Source: Marasmius tenuissimus (taxonomy: Eukaryota > Basidiomycota > Agaricomycetes > Agaricales > Marasmiaceae). Taken from it: a DNA stretch of 64,000 nt. Below are positions 22,068-32,886 of the stretch, piece after piece. Under the pieces are notes generated by a model. That model ran no database searches, was not told the DNA's origin, and saw only the letters and a list, made by a program, of their open reading frames with translations. Each line of letters begins with the position of its first letter. Position 1 is the stretch's first letter. The position numbers were made by a program, and so were the translations under genes. Where the stretch lies: positions 744,001-808,000 of the forward strand of contig JAQOTA010000047.1 in assembly GCA_029532415.1 (NCBI GenBank), given 5' to 3'.

Positions 22068-25000
22068 ATGACTAACGACATAGCACTAAAGGAATCCATG
22101 ATCAGAATGCGTTACAAATTAATACGCAACACACCAGACCATAATCTTTGGATCTGGGTTCTGATCAGGACCAGAGAATATGTCGTTATGTATGCTATCA
22201 GAAGAGATGCAGTGCATAATATGACACCTCGTCAAGCTCTTCATGAATTACGCATACAACAAAGGATATTACATGTGGAAACAGTAGAAGATACCAAGTT
22301 CACACTTCATTACGAATACCAAACCTGGAACCTTCAACACCTATCGACGGTTATAGCTGAAATCAATAACAAAAATTGGATCAGCACTGTTGAAGATTTT
22401 GTTCAACGAGTGAAAAATCCTCGTTCAACTTCGGTGGATGAAGCCTTCCGAGTCAATAAGAAGAACTTCACACTTCCTATACAAGTGATGAATCCTATCT
22501 TCTGGCATTCGTTAGTCAAGCTTGGTCTTGAAGGAAAATGGTTATTCGGAACGACAGACATAAGAGCGAGTCAATTTAGAACATCTCAATGGAGACAACC
22601 AGGGTTTAATAGGCGCTGGGTTCGCTTTATCCCTCACCTTAGTCTTCCAGATGTTCATAACTGGCACACGCACTTGTACAAATGGATGAACAACATTAGA
22701 ATGTCTGTTCCCATGACTCAGGCTGATATTCCTCAAAGAGAACTCGAGGGTGGTCGCTTCAATGAACGACCAAGAACATACCCCGGAGATTTCATGGAAT
22801 TAGCCGAGTCACTTAATCGTTCCAAATCTCCAATCTCTACTACCCATGAATACATAAATCGTCCCGCAACTACACCACCGAGAGTACAACAATGGCAGGA
22901 CCAAGTCGTTCACACACCTCCAAGCTCTCCTGAATCTTTTTATGGCATACAATCCTTAGAAGAGGATTACATTGATGTTCCTTCTCGCCCAACCACTGCT
23001 CCACCAGATCAACCGGAAAGACTTAGTCCGGTAGATGAACAACCTGAGGTTGACCCCTGGGTTACATCTCCAAGTGATCCCCGAAACTCTCAATTCGAGA
23101 ATTACGGACCTGCAGTAATTGGACTAAGGACCAATGGAATGCCCTTGCACGTTGCTAATGGCACGAGTATTGGCAATATCACTATGGTTGTTAATGATAA
23201 TCAGCCATATCAAGCCACGAGATTTGTTCAATGGCAGAACTATAAACACCAATTGGAAGCTTGGATAGAAGTTGAAGACGCAGCAAATCAACGTTATCAA
23301 GAAGAACTCAGAACAAGACGAGAACTTCTTGTTCGCCAAACATTCCAAAATCAGAATCAAGAACCGCTTCAATGGCATGAACGGTACTTTGATGATGGTG
23401 ACTATGGAGATGGCCTTGAAGGAGTTGATAACGATTGGGCTGAAAGCAACGATCGTGGAGACTGGCAAGTTTTTCAAAGTTCTAATAGTCAAACTTTCAC
23501 TAAATCCTCGATGCAGAACTATCATATCCTAAGGAACTCAGTACCAAGGAAATGTAGTATTTCTTCTGTATATGCAATGACGAAATATAAGTCGTTTTCT
23601 GCTGCATTTTCGAGTGATTGTGAAGTGAGAAATACGCAAAATGCCTGGCTACTTGATAGTGGGGCATCAGCGCATATGACTCCGTATAAAACGGATTTCT
23701 CAGACTATCAGACCTTGGAAATGCCAATAGGTCTTACTACATCAGCGGGTGATAAAGCAAATGTGCAAATAGTAGGCTATGGTACTGTCCTCATACGACA
23801 CACCAATAGCGCAGGAGTGACGCAAGTCACAAAGTTATACCCAGTGATGTATAATCCAGACAGCCCACATCGTTTAATCTCTAGTGGGAAGTTCCGGAGT
23901 ATAGGTTACTATACTTTGCTGGATTCTCCAGAGACTTCGATCCGGAGCAAGAAAGATGATTCTCTTTTAATGAGCTTTTACCCAAGCCATAAAGATGATC
24001 CTTTACGATGGATGAACGCGAAGGTTCTTGTGGGAGAAACTTCCTTCACATCTGTTGTATCTTTCAATATTTCTGAATTATGGCACAGACGTATGGGACA
24101 CTGTGATCCCAGAGTCTTAGGAAAATTAATGGATAATGTTAAAGGGCTTCCAACGAAGTTGGTTACTTCGAAGGGAGAAACGAAACCATGCCGAGGCTGT
24201 GCCAAAGGCAAAATGGTTGCCAAATCGTACCCTTTATCCTCAAAACGAGCTAAGGAGCCTCTTGAGCTCGTGCACGGAGATTTGATAGAATATCCAACTC
24301 GCTCTTACTATCAAAACGAATATGCTTTAACCTTATTCGATGATGCAACATCATACGGATGGGTATATCCAATTCGTAAAAAGAGCGATACAGATCTGAA
24401 ATTGCGCAATTGGCTAGCTCTTGTAGAGCGCCAGACTAATAAAAAGGTCAAAAGTGTGCATTTCGATCGAGGAGGAGAATTCTTTTCAAATGAACAATGG
24501 GATTGGTATAACTCTCTAGGAATATTTCCACAAAGAGGTTTTCCCAACGTGCATGAACAGAATGGACGAGCAGAAAGATTTAATCGTACACTACGAGAAA
24601 AATCTGAAGCTATGTGCTTTCAGGCTTGTGCGCCTGAAAATTGGTGGGAATTTGCAATTCTCACAGCTGTCCATATCTACAATAGAACTCCTATTCATTC
24701 GAGGAAATACAGAACTCCAGTTGAGTTGTTTGAGAATAAGAAGCCTGATGTTTCATACTTCAGGACGTTCGGATGTGGCGCATATGCATACATACCGAAA
24801 CGTAAAAATAAGCTTGCTCCACACTCTGAAGCAATGATTTTCATTGGTTACGAGAGCGGATCAAAAGCTTATCGATTCTTTCGAACAACCAACAATTCTG
24901 TATACATTACTCCACAAGCAGTTTTTGATGAGAACTGGTTTCCTAAATGTCAGAAAGAAGTGCCCGGATCCATAGAGTTTGATAAAACCGATAAACCTGT

Positions 25001-27176
25001 CCGGTCTATACCCTTTCCAACGTACCCATATGATGGCCACGAAGATCATCACAATGATGATGATTTCTTCAATCCTCCACCTTCACCAGGATCAGATGAT
25101 GACGATCATCAGCCTGGGGAAGATCCTCCCTTGGATCCTATCCCAGATGATAAAAGCGATGATGTGCACAACGGCAATCATCCAAGTACTGATGGATTCG
25201 GATCACCGAAAGGCTCCGATCACAATCCTAATCAGTATGGACCGGATCCACGGTCTGCTGGTTCTTCTGGAAATACAAATCCATTTGGATTTCGCCAAGC
25301 TGACTATGATGAGTGGGAGAACTTACGAGCTCCTCCACCAGCAGCTGCCAGAAGAAACCCTCCAAGAAATAGAGTAACTCCCAACCGTCCGTTTAATGTT
25401 TACGGAAATCGGCATCCTGTTGAGATCGAACGCGATATCAATTCTCAAGCACGCTGGCAGAGTCAAATTAATCCAACAAATGAACCTGAAACAATACCAA
25501 ATAAGGTTCCTAATCCAGCCGCTCCTATGGACACAGATGACGATATGAGCGATCTTGCTCAGCAAGGGGGAGAAAATTACTTGGTTTACTTGCTGAATAA
25601 CGGTCATCAACTATATGGTCTTCAAGCCAGTAGTTATGATAACGTTCGTGAATGGACATACAAACAAGTCCAGAAGCGTCCTAAAGATGAACGACCATCT
25701 TGGGAAGCAGCATGCAGACTGGAATTACAATCACTCAAAGATAGAAACGTCTTTGATGTGGTCACACTACCCAAAGGCCGAAAAGCGGTGAAATCCCGCT
25801 GGGTATTTGACATCAAGTCTGATGGCCGTAAAAAGGCAAGACTTGTTGCGAAAGGATTTTCGCAGAAACAAGGGATAGACTATAACGAGTTGTTCTCTCC
25901 TGTAGTACGATTCGAAACCGTACGACTTCTATTGGCACTAGCAGCGCTTGAAGATTGGGAGATCTCTGCGCTAGACGTTAAAACAGCTTTTCTTTATGGT
26001 GCCTTAGATGAGGAGATTTACATGGAACAACCTGAAGGCTTCGTTACGGACTCCAGCAAGGTTTGGAGGTTACGCAAAGCATTGTACGGATTAAAACAGG
26101 CTTCTCGTGCCTGGTGGCGTCAGTGTACTGAATCCATGAAATGTCTGGGATTCAAACGATGCTTATCCAATGCTGGCGTATATGTCTTCAACAAGAATGG
26201 CAATATGGTCATTGCTGTCGTCTATGTCGACGATGCTTTATTCATGGGTCCTGATCGCAACCTTGTCAACAGACTAAAAAGCGAATTCATGAAAATCTGG
26301 GAATGCCGAGATCTAGGCGAGCCAACAGAATTTCTGCGAATGCGAATTACTCGAGATCGGAAGAATCGCAGACTGATCCTTGATCAGCGAGACTATCTTG
26401 AAAAGATAATTCGTAAATTCGGAGTTCTGAACGCCAAAACGGCATATACGCCTTTGCCAGAAGGCTATAACCCAACCCAAAACCAGGGGGAGGTTAATCC
26501 CGAGATTAGGCATAGATTCCAATCGGTTATCGGATCATTACTTTACTTGGCTCTCGGAACGAGACCAGACATATCCTTTGCTGTAATCAAGATGTCACAG
26601 TATGGAGCTAATCCTAATCAGGAACACCTCCAGAAGGCACTTTACATCGTGAAATACCTTGTTCACACTGCAAAGTACGAACTCATTTACGATGGTAGAT
26701 CCAACCAAGGACTACTTGCCTTTGCTGACTCTGATTGGGCAACTGATAAAGATGATCGTCGATCACAGACTGGATATATCGTAAAGCTTGCCAATGCACC
26801 AGTTTGCTGGGTCTCTCAGAAACAGAAAATGGTTGCATTATCATCCACGGAAGCAGAGTATATGGCTCTATCTGACTGTACACGTCAGGCTTGCTGGATG
26901 AAGTCGTTATTGAACGAATTGAACTTCCCGATTCGATCAGTTCCATGTGTTAGCGATAACCAAGGCGCTATCTTTCTCAGCAGCAATGAAGCTACTGATA
27001 AAAGAACGAAGCACATCGACAATCGATACCACTTCATCAGGGAAGCAGTGGAACATGGAAAGACTCAAATCTATTTCGTTGAAACTGCTAAACAACCTGC
27101 TGATCTTCTTACGAAGAATCTTGGCAGAACAAAGTTCGAATTGTTCAGGCAATCTTTAGGATTAACATTTCACTAG
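22068..27176 (+). CDS. Copia Pol polyprotein (PR-IN-RT-RH)
   Basis: 1702 residues from ATG 22068. Residues 1-520 have no recognised domain and make this Pol unusually long. Then: aspartic protease with LLDSGASAHM (~528); integrase zinc finger ELWHRRMGH...CRGCAKGK (~670-705); catalytic Asp in VHGDLIEY (~736), Asp in HFDRGGEF (~797) and Glu in NGRAERFNR (~832); a Pro/Asp-rich linker (~970-1130); reverse transcriptase with SRWVFDIK, ALDVKTAFLYG and YVDDALF (~1386); RNase H with FADSDWATD (~1553), SSTEAEYMAL (~1592) and KHIDNRYHF. No frameshift or stop. The PR-IN-RT-RH order is diagnostic of copia. It lies in frame with gag behind one TGA. Confidence 0.95.
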   Translation: MTNDIALKESMIRMRYKLIRNTPDHNLWIWVLIRTREYVVMYAIRRDAVHNMTPRQALHELRIQQRILHVETVEDTKFTLHYEYQTWNLQHLSTVIAEINNKNWISTVEDFVQRVKNPRSTSVDEAFRVNKKNFTLPIQVMNPIFWHSLVKLGLEGKWLFGTTDIRASQFRTSQWRQPGFNRRWVRFIPHLSLPDVHNWHTHLYKWMNNIRMSVPMTQADIPQRELEGGRFNERPRTYPGDFMELAESLNRSKSPISTTHEYINRPATTPPRVQQWQDQVVHTPPSSPESFYGIQSLEEDYIDVPSRPTTAPPDQPERLSPVDEQPEVDPWVTSPSDPRNSQFENYGPAVIGLRTNGMPLHVANGTSIGNITMVVNDNQPYQATRFVQWQNYKHQLEAWIEVEDAANQRYQEELRTRRELLVRQTFQNQNQEPLQWHERYFDDGDYGDGLEGVDNDWAESNDRGDWQVFQSSNSQTFTKSSMQNYHILRNSVPRKCSISSVYAMTKYKSFSAAFSSDCEVRNTQNAWLLDSGASAHMTPYKTDFSDYQTLEMPIGLTTSAGDKANVQIVGYGTVLIRHTNSAGVTQVTKLYPVMYNPDSPHRLISSGKFRSIGYYTLLDSPETSIRSKKDDSLLMSFYPSHKDDPLRWMNAKVLVGETSFTSVVSFNISELWHRRMGHCDPRVLGKLMDNVKGLPTKLVTSKGETKPCRGCAKGKMVAKSYPLSSKRAKEPLELVHGDLIEYPTRSYYQNEYALTLFDDATSYGWVYPIRKKSDTDLKLRNWLALVERQTNKKVKSVHFDRGGEFFSNEQWDWYNSLGIFPQRGFPNVHEQNGRAERFNRTLREKSEAMCFQACAPENWWEFAILTAVHIYNRTPIHSRKYRTPVELFENKKPDVSYFRTFGCGAYAYIPKRKNKLAPHSEAMIFIGYESGSKAYRFFRTTNNSVYITPQAVFDENWFPKCQKEVPGSIEFDKTDKPVRSIPFPTYPYDGHEDHHNDDDFFNPPPSPGSDDDDHQPGEDPPLDPIPDDKSDDVHNGNHPSTDGFGSPKGSDHNPNQYGPDPRSAGSSGNTNPFGFRQADYDEWENLRAPPPAAARRNPPRNRVTPNRPFNVYGNRHPVEIERDINSQARWQSQINPTNEPETIPNKVPNPAAPMDTDDDMSDLAQQGGENYLVYLLNNGHQLYGLQASSYDNVREWTYKQVQKRPKDERPSWEAACRLELQSLKDRNVFDVVTLPKGRKAVKSRWVFDIKSDGRKKARLVAKGFSQKQGIDYNELFSPVVRFETVRLLLALAALEDWEISALDVKTAFLYGALDEEIYMEQPEGFVTDSSKVWRLRKALYGLKQASRAWWRQCTESMKCLGFKRCLSNAGVYVFNKNGNMVIAVVYVDDALFMGPDRNLVNRLKSEFMKIWECRDLGEPTEFLRMRITRDRKNRRLILDQRDYLEKIIRKFGVLNAKTAYTPLPEGYNPTQNQGEVNPEIRHRFQSVIGSLLYLALGTRPDISFAVIKMSQYGANPNQEHLQKALYIVKYLVHTAKYELIYDGRSNQGLLAFADSDWATDKDDRRSQTGYIVKLANAPVCWVSQKQKMVALSSTEAEYMALSDCTRQACWMKSLLNELNFPIRSVPCVSDNQGAIFLSSNEATDKRTKHIDNRYHFIREAVEHGKTQIYFVETAKQPADLLTKNLGRTKFELFRQSLGLTFH

Positions 27177-27202
27177 TTCCATGATTGCATGATGAACTTA
27201 GT

Positions 27203-27211
27203 GAGGGGGAG
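27203..27211 (+). other. Polypurine tract
   Basis: GAGGGGGAG immediately before the 3' LTR, the plus-strand primer site. Confidence 0.85.
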
Positions 27212-27729
27212 TGTTGAACATGATATAAATCATGTGATACACTGTTGACGTGTTGTTTACGCGTCACACTATTTATAGAGCTACGCCTCTAGAACACTTG
27301 CGTCCTCATGCAAGTACTACATCTCTGTCTACGTATCTTACGACGTACATCTAGTTTCATCATATATGACACTATAGACAGCTGCTATCCAATAGCATAA
27401 GTAGAGCCTCCAATACATGAGGCAAACACGACTATGCTCACCAAGCATACTACCATTCATGGTAGAAGTACTTACACAGTACTAATGTCTTTTACGCCTT
27501 TAGGGCCGAATACCTACTTCTAGTAGTAGTTTCAGTTAGTGTAATACTCATTACATGTACCAGAAACTTATGTATAAAAGACTGGACAAAAGGCCTTAAG
27601 CCTTAGGACAATCTACTCGATTATTACCTCTTCTCAAGCATCTCAAGACTACAAGAACACTCTGTGTATTACCCATGTGAGGTTTACTTCGTTATACCCA
27701 CTGTGCACTTTAACTATGCTGGCTCATCA
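27212..27729 (+). repeat. 3' LTR of copia element
   Basis: 518 bp, read as identical to the 5' LTR. Followed by TSD TACAG (27730-27734). Confidence 0.95.
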
Positions 27730-30395
27730 TACAGTCGCCGCACTCCGTCGGTAAGTTTTTTTGGTTGTTGAAGTTGGCGCCTTTTTGACGATGGGAGGGA
27801 CGGGAACGTCCTCCTCGGTCTCGGGCTCCGTGACAGATTCGGCCTGCATAAGCTGAGAACATATCAGTAACTAGAATAGAACATGGTACGGGAGGTGCTT
27901 ACCACATCTGCATCCGAGGTCTTCTTGGTAGGTTTCTGAGTCTGTGTTGAGCCCCCAACATACTGCGTCTCATCAAAGGCCATGGCCTCATCTTCCGGGC
28001 AAAAGTTGTCGTGGTCTGGGTCCCAATCCATGTACTGCTGGTTGGGGACTTCGACGGGGTCTTCAACTTGTTCACTGTTTATGAGGGATCCAATGATGCA
28101 AGAGGGTTGTCGTGTGTCGACATCATCAGTAGAGGGGGGGAGGATTGTGGTATCGTGGTCGGCAGCCCAGGAGGGGATGTCAGTGTTGTCAGCAGGCCAA
28201 GAGGGGGTCATGGTTTCCTTGGTAGAGGATACAGGAGGAAGGTTATCATTAGTGAAGGAGGAAGGGAGAGCATTGTTGTCGGTGGAGGATGAGGGAAGAT
28301 CGTTGTCGTTGGTAGAGACCCAGTTGATCTTGACAGTGGAGACGAGCGCGATACGGCGTTGCTCAAGGCGAGTCTCGAGGGTCTCGATAGACTCTGGAGT
28401 CGTATCTTGAATATCCGCTCGCAGAGCAGCACCAATGTGTTTGGCAGCATTAGGAGCCTCCACGAATTGGCGCCTGAACTCCCTCTTCTGTAAGGTTTTG
28501 CCGAGTATTGACTTGGGGTCGATGTCCATGTCTTCGAGGTTCTGGGACTTTGATGGCTTGATGCAAGCACCATTCAGTCCCTCACTACCAGGAGAGAATG
28601 TTAAAAAAAGAAAAGAAAGTAATATAGAAAACATAGTGTACGTTCTCCACCAATGTAGGGTACTCTTCTCGAAATGTGGATCATTGAAATAATTTGGGAC
28701 GGCTCGGTGCAACTGAGTGTTGAGCACGCCATTCTGACCTTTTCTCCAGTGGCTGCTGAGGCCGATAGCGTGGACACCCTAGAAAGAATCAGCAACGGCG
28801 AGAGAGCCAATGAGGTGTAGACCTTACCTGGACGATAGCATAGGTGAGGGTCTCTTTCGTTGGCTCCAGCAAGCCGTGCTTGGTGGCCTGACCACGGCTA
28901 GTGGGTAGCTCTTTGCCAGGGATGACCTTCACGCCGTGCATGGCGGCAGCCTCTGGTCCTAGATAGATGAACTTCCAAACCTAAAAAACATGTTGTTACC
29001 CATTGCTCGAGACAAAGAAACAGATTATGGACTTACGAGGACAAGGAACAATGATCTGAAGAGCCCTTCTTTGGGATCTTCAGGGTCGTAGACACCATTC
29101 TTGTAGAGGCAAAGGCCAAGATCATGCGGAGTACGCATGATCTGGCCGTTTTCCAGTTTGCATAGGAAACTACGACCCGATTTAGCGCTGTAAACATTGA
29201 ACAAAAGGAAACTCACGCTTCTGGATCTTCATCAAACTCAGCCAAGAGTTCCGGAGGGATCAAAACGCGAGCAATCTGCTTATGATTGGTACCGCGCGAG
29301 CCCTTTGGTGCGTGTGTGCTGAGGGGAGGGTTGAACGCAGGGATATTGAGGAACAGGCGCAGGTATTCTAAAGACACATCCTTAAGTTGTCGGGTGTCTT
29401 GAGCTCTCGAATCCTTCTTTGACGTGTTCAACTGGATATGTGTGAGTATTGAGGAGTATGTATGCTACAGATGACTTATGATCTCTGCCATGTCCTTGAG
29501 GAGGTCATGCTCGAGCATTTCTTCCAGGTCTTTCAAGAGCTGATTCTTGCCGATGCGTTCCATAAGGGCATTGAAATGCTTGAGGCATTCCTTTCTGTTA
29601 AAAAGAAAGTGAGACGATTGTAGAGAAGAAAGAAAGGCGAATGAACACGCACTGCTTGTCCCCATCCTCAGGTAGGCCTGCCATGTCGACACCTTCAACT
29701 TAAAAGTACTTGTTGATGCCTGTATAAAGGATGCCGATATAACTGACATTGAACGTGATTGTCTTTACACCCCAGCGAACGCAGTCCTTGTAGTCGTCGA
29801 GACGGTTGCCGTGCCTGTATCAAGTATCAGCATGTATCCATACAAAAAGAGCGCATACAGCTTACTTTTTGATTCCATCTCCCTTGCCTTTCTTGTGCAG
29901 CTTTAGGACCCTTCTGATAGATACGATTCTGGAATGATGGGCCTTGACCTTTGGCAGTGCTGGGCTTTGAGCTGGCGTTGACGATGCTGGAGCTTTGCTC
30001 TTGCCCTTCGATGAGGTGCCCTGTGAACAAGCCTTGCAATGAGCAGTCGTCTGAGAGTGAGTACGCTGAAGTTCTCCAGCGGTTTGGGAGCGAGTACGAT
30101 GACCTTTCATGGTGATTGTGGTGGTGATTGTGGTGGTGATCAGGAAAGACATGTTGATGCCCATGAGCGCCAGACGTGTCCTTTTATAGTAACCCAAATT
30201 AGGGTTAGGTTTTACTGGGCCTCCCTCTGTGAATACAGACAAAATGAGATTGATTCGCGTATGTACCAGTACGTTGGGAAGCTAGATAGACTGCAAGAAA
30301 ATAGGAGGCTATGTACCTTGGCGTATTTCCGGCCTGTGTGAGAACTCTTTCTTGGCTTCTGCCCTACACTCTGTCATGTACTTCTTCGCATTCGC

Positions 30396-32640
30396 TCATT
30401 GCCTCGATGATTCCTTCACCCTCGCAACTTGAAGGTGAGGATGAAGGTCCAGCTGCTCATTGGTGAGTCTCTCCTCGTTCTTTCCTTCCCTCGAAATGAC
30501 CCCCCCGACAATCCACTGATTCTGAGGTTCCTGTGCCTTTAGGTACCATGTGCGAACACGATGAACAAGCTTTCCAATATGCTCGTCGTTACCTGCTATG
30601 GCCACCAACAAGGCCATTTCGGTGCTCGGCTTGATGGGATCTGTCGTCATATGGATGAACCCGTGTGTGATAGTGTGTGTGACGGACATGTCCCCCCGCC
30701 CCGACTTGTATTTGACCACTACACCCCGGGATGTCAATTTGGGAGTGACATAAACGGGTCTCCCTCCTGAATTGTGCGGACCACCAACAATCGACACCTC
30801 GATCTTCAGATCAACAAGTTTTGGGTGTAAGATCCAATGGTCGCGTTCTGTTGGGGCTAGCTCGCCCAACGGGTTCCAAGGGTCAGATGAGTGTTGAGAA
30901 AATTGTGGAGAACGGGGAGGTGGTGTAGGAGTGTGCGGTCAAGGGGTACGAGGGTTTACGACAGGGAGCCTATCAAACCTCGAAAGGTAAGAAGCCGGGG
31001 TGAAATTCGGATGAGGGAGATCTGGGCAGAGGTACCAAACCTCATAGGTATGGTCCATCGGGCGCCAGAGGTTCAAACGGTGAAGACTTTTGATTTCGAC
31101 AATGTCCCTGTAGTCGATCCTCTCGATAGGTGCTTCCCGGCCTGCTAGTATGATGTCCAGCTCGATGTCGAGCAGCAAACCAGATTTGACTGAGGTGAGG
31201 TCGGCCTCCGGCGACATGTCAATGACCGTCCAGCAGGGACCAGTTGATGTGTACGCCTCGGACAGTTCCCGTAACACCCTTTCGTTGAGAACCAATGACC
31301 AAGATGGTGGCCCCGACCCAGGGCCCACAACGACCAGTGTACATGGGTCACATTCCAGTCTCTTCTGGACCCAGATTAGGACCCATCACTTCCTCAGTCG
31401 GTTCATCTGTTTGTGGAGTTTGCTCGGTAGAGGGTTCGATAGCAGGTCCTGTAGAGGGTTCTGCAGAGGCGGTAGAGGGTTCGGTAAAGGTTTTGGGAGT
31501 AGTTTCATGAATGTGAGGTGAGCTTGATGAGCCTTCAGCAAGAAGACTAGCGGAAACAACGTCGGCGATGACCCTGGCAGTGTCCCAGTTGGTCATTCGA
31601 AAGTGATCAGACGCTCGTATCTAGCCAATAACGTCTGTGTTACATCTATGCCAGTTCCGGGGTTTCCGAAGGCCTCTATCCACCTTCCGGAGATTCCGAT
31701 ACTCGGAATCTACTTTATGTTTTCTCTTCCTTCACGATCCTTTCCGGAACATGACTTCGGATTCCGACGTCGTGTCCCCGGTACTTACGGATCGGAGATA
31801 CATATACACCGTTCATTTCCGAGTAGTACGTATACTCTACATTCCGACATTCCGCTCTCCATTCTATCATGACTCATCTCATACATTCCATTCTGACACT
31901 TCATTTCCGATTCATCTCCGACTCCGGGACTTCATCCTCCGTCTCGGATTGCGTACTGTACATACATTCACTCCCGCTCTTGTCTCACCTTCGGTACTAT
32001 GATCGCCGGAACCCCTTTGGAGGTCTCGGAGATCGATACATATATAAGCTAGATACTTCACGACTTGTATTCCTTAGAGTTAAAATCAACTTGGTTTCCG
32101 TTTATCTCATTCGTCTCATTCCGTCTCTTTATCTCTATCTCCTATTCATCTTTATCTTCCTTTCCTTCCGGTCAAGGACAACTCAACTCAACGGTGTCGT
32201 TGGCGAAACCTTCGACTATTGTCCAGCCATCCGTTCGGCCTTCTGGTCGTCGAAATCTCTCCAACCCCGACTAGTCCATTCCAGCACGTTGGATTCCGTT
32301 CTCTTCCGCTCGGACCTCTGTCCAAGCTGTCATATCCGCACGATCCTAACAGTCCGATTGGAAGTCTCTCTTTCGTTTTTTTGCCTGCTCTCGTTCTCGC
32401 TCAACTGCCGCTTCATTTTCATCTTCCCATTCGTTGTCATCTCTGCGATACAGTGCCAATCTCGAAGATCCTTCCTTGTCCCGCCGCATTAATCTTGGCT
32501 GAATCAAAAGAGTTAGTGAAATCCAGATTGTAGTATCCCCACACATACCATTTCGGTGTTTTGGTACAGAGAGGTTTGGTATATGGAGAGTTGAAGAGGT
32601 CCGAGCTGAGCGGGTGACACCCGGCCTGTAGAAAAACAAA
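30396..32640 (-). pseudogene. KOW-type transposon-associated protein, split by a solo LTR
   Basis: Minus strand. After a leader intron (acceptor ttctacag) the reading is TKTPKW, then RRDKEGSSRLALYRRDDNEWEDENEA with a charged region (AKKRKRDFQSD), where LTR1 (31638-32351) cuts in. Beyond it: TNWDTARVIADVVSAS, a Pro/Ser/Glu stretch, a KOW-like GSQRKGVTGTVRGVHINWS, ILAGREAPIERIDYRDIVEI, and a C-terminal RPVYVTPKLTSRGVVVKYK...AIAGNDEHIGKLVHRV segment ending VKESSRQ. This C-terminal pattern (AIxGxHxGKxVRRI) is common in agaricomycete transposon-linked proteins with Spt5-like KOW motifs. Frames change between pieces, including an in-frame TGA in the KOW segment, so I treat it as decayed. It points away from the promoter module at 32.5-32.9 kb. 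Confidence 0.55.
31638..32351. repeat. Solo LTR 1 (714 bp)
   Basis: Starts TGTTACATCTATGC, ends CCGCACGATCCTAACA; ends form the short inverted repeat TGTTA/TAACA. Contains tatataagct followed by a ttggcgaaaccttc block shared with LTR2. Flanks gtctg and gtccg are a near-perfect TSD. It is rich in TTCCG repeats. No internal retroelement sequence is attached. Confidence 0.75.
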
Positions 32641-32886
32641 CCGTCAGCATTGATGCTGCGGTTTTCAGTTTAGAGATAATGTAAAATTCATTCATGAGGG
32701 CATTTTGCCCTCTTAGAGGGCCGTAAAGCATTTAAATCTTTTAATTTAATGTTCTAACTACGTTGTATGTATTGTATGTATTGTAGGTACAAGAAAAAAA
32801 AGGAAAACTTACTATGTTGAGGGACTCAACCACGATGGTGGTGGTAATGAGTCAAGCCAGGCATGAGGCTGTGCATCATGCGCGAG
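32500..32886 (-). promoter_or_regulatory. Promoter/leader module, left (minus strand)
   Basis: Read on the minus strand: ccaccaccatcgtgg, short exon, donor gtaagttt, an intron with an agagggcaaaatgccctc hairpin and gctgacggttt, acceptor ttctacag. The same series appears on the plus strand at 36528-36836, where it leads into the Plavaka transposase. It is the leader of the KOW-type gene. Confidence 0.6.

Larger units (their letters stand above)
18591..27729 (+). mobile_element. Complete Ty1/copia LTR retrotransposon, 9.14 kb
   Basis: Two 518-bp LTRs (TGTTGAAC...CTCATCA), read base by base as identical, flanked by a perfect 5-bp target duplication TACAG (18586-18590 and 27730-27734). It has a primer-binding site, gag, pol and polypurine tract in standard order. 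Pol carries protease, integrase, reverse transcriptase and RNase H with all key motifs, so it is structurally intact and very young. It is nested in element B, antisense to the gene it splits. LTR identity contrasts with the decayed genes around it. Confidence 0.97.
18355..30164 (-). pseudogene. DUF6698-like gene interrupted by a copia element
   Basis: This spliced minus-strand gene resembles the agaricomycete DUF6698 type, whose function is unknown. In order: RTRSQTAGELQRTHSQ (basic, low complexity), HGNRLDDYKDCVRWGVKTIT, KHFNALMERIGK, KDVSLEYLRLFLNIPAF, TPHDLGLCLYKNGVYDPEDP, GLFRSLFLVLVWKFIYLGPE, HGLLEPTKETLTYAIVQ, NDPHFEKSTLHWWRTY, an acidic Ser/Thr/Pro region (27910-28500), and a highly charged Lys/Asp tail ending KVRLVLRRTDA. 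Ty1/copia DNA (18591-27729) lies inside the tail exon. Removing it and one TACAG copy restores the frame across AATVVINDSD. A separate in-frame TAA after GINKYF (near 29699) suggests the gene had already decayed, unless splicing avoids it. Family assignment is by remembered pattern only. Confidence 0.6.
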
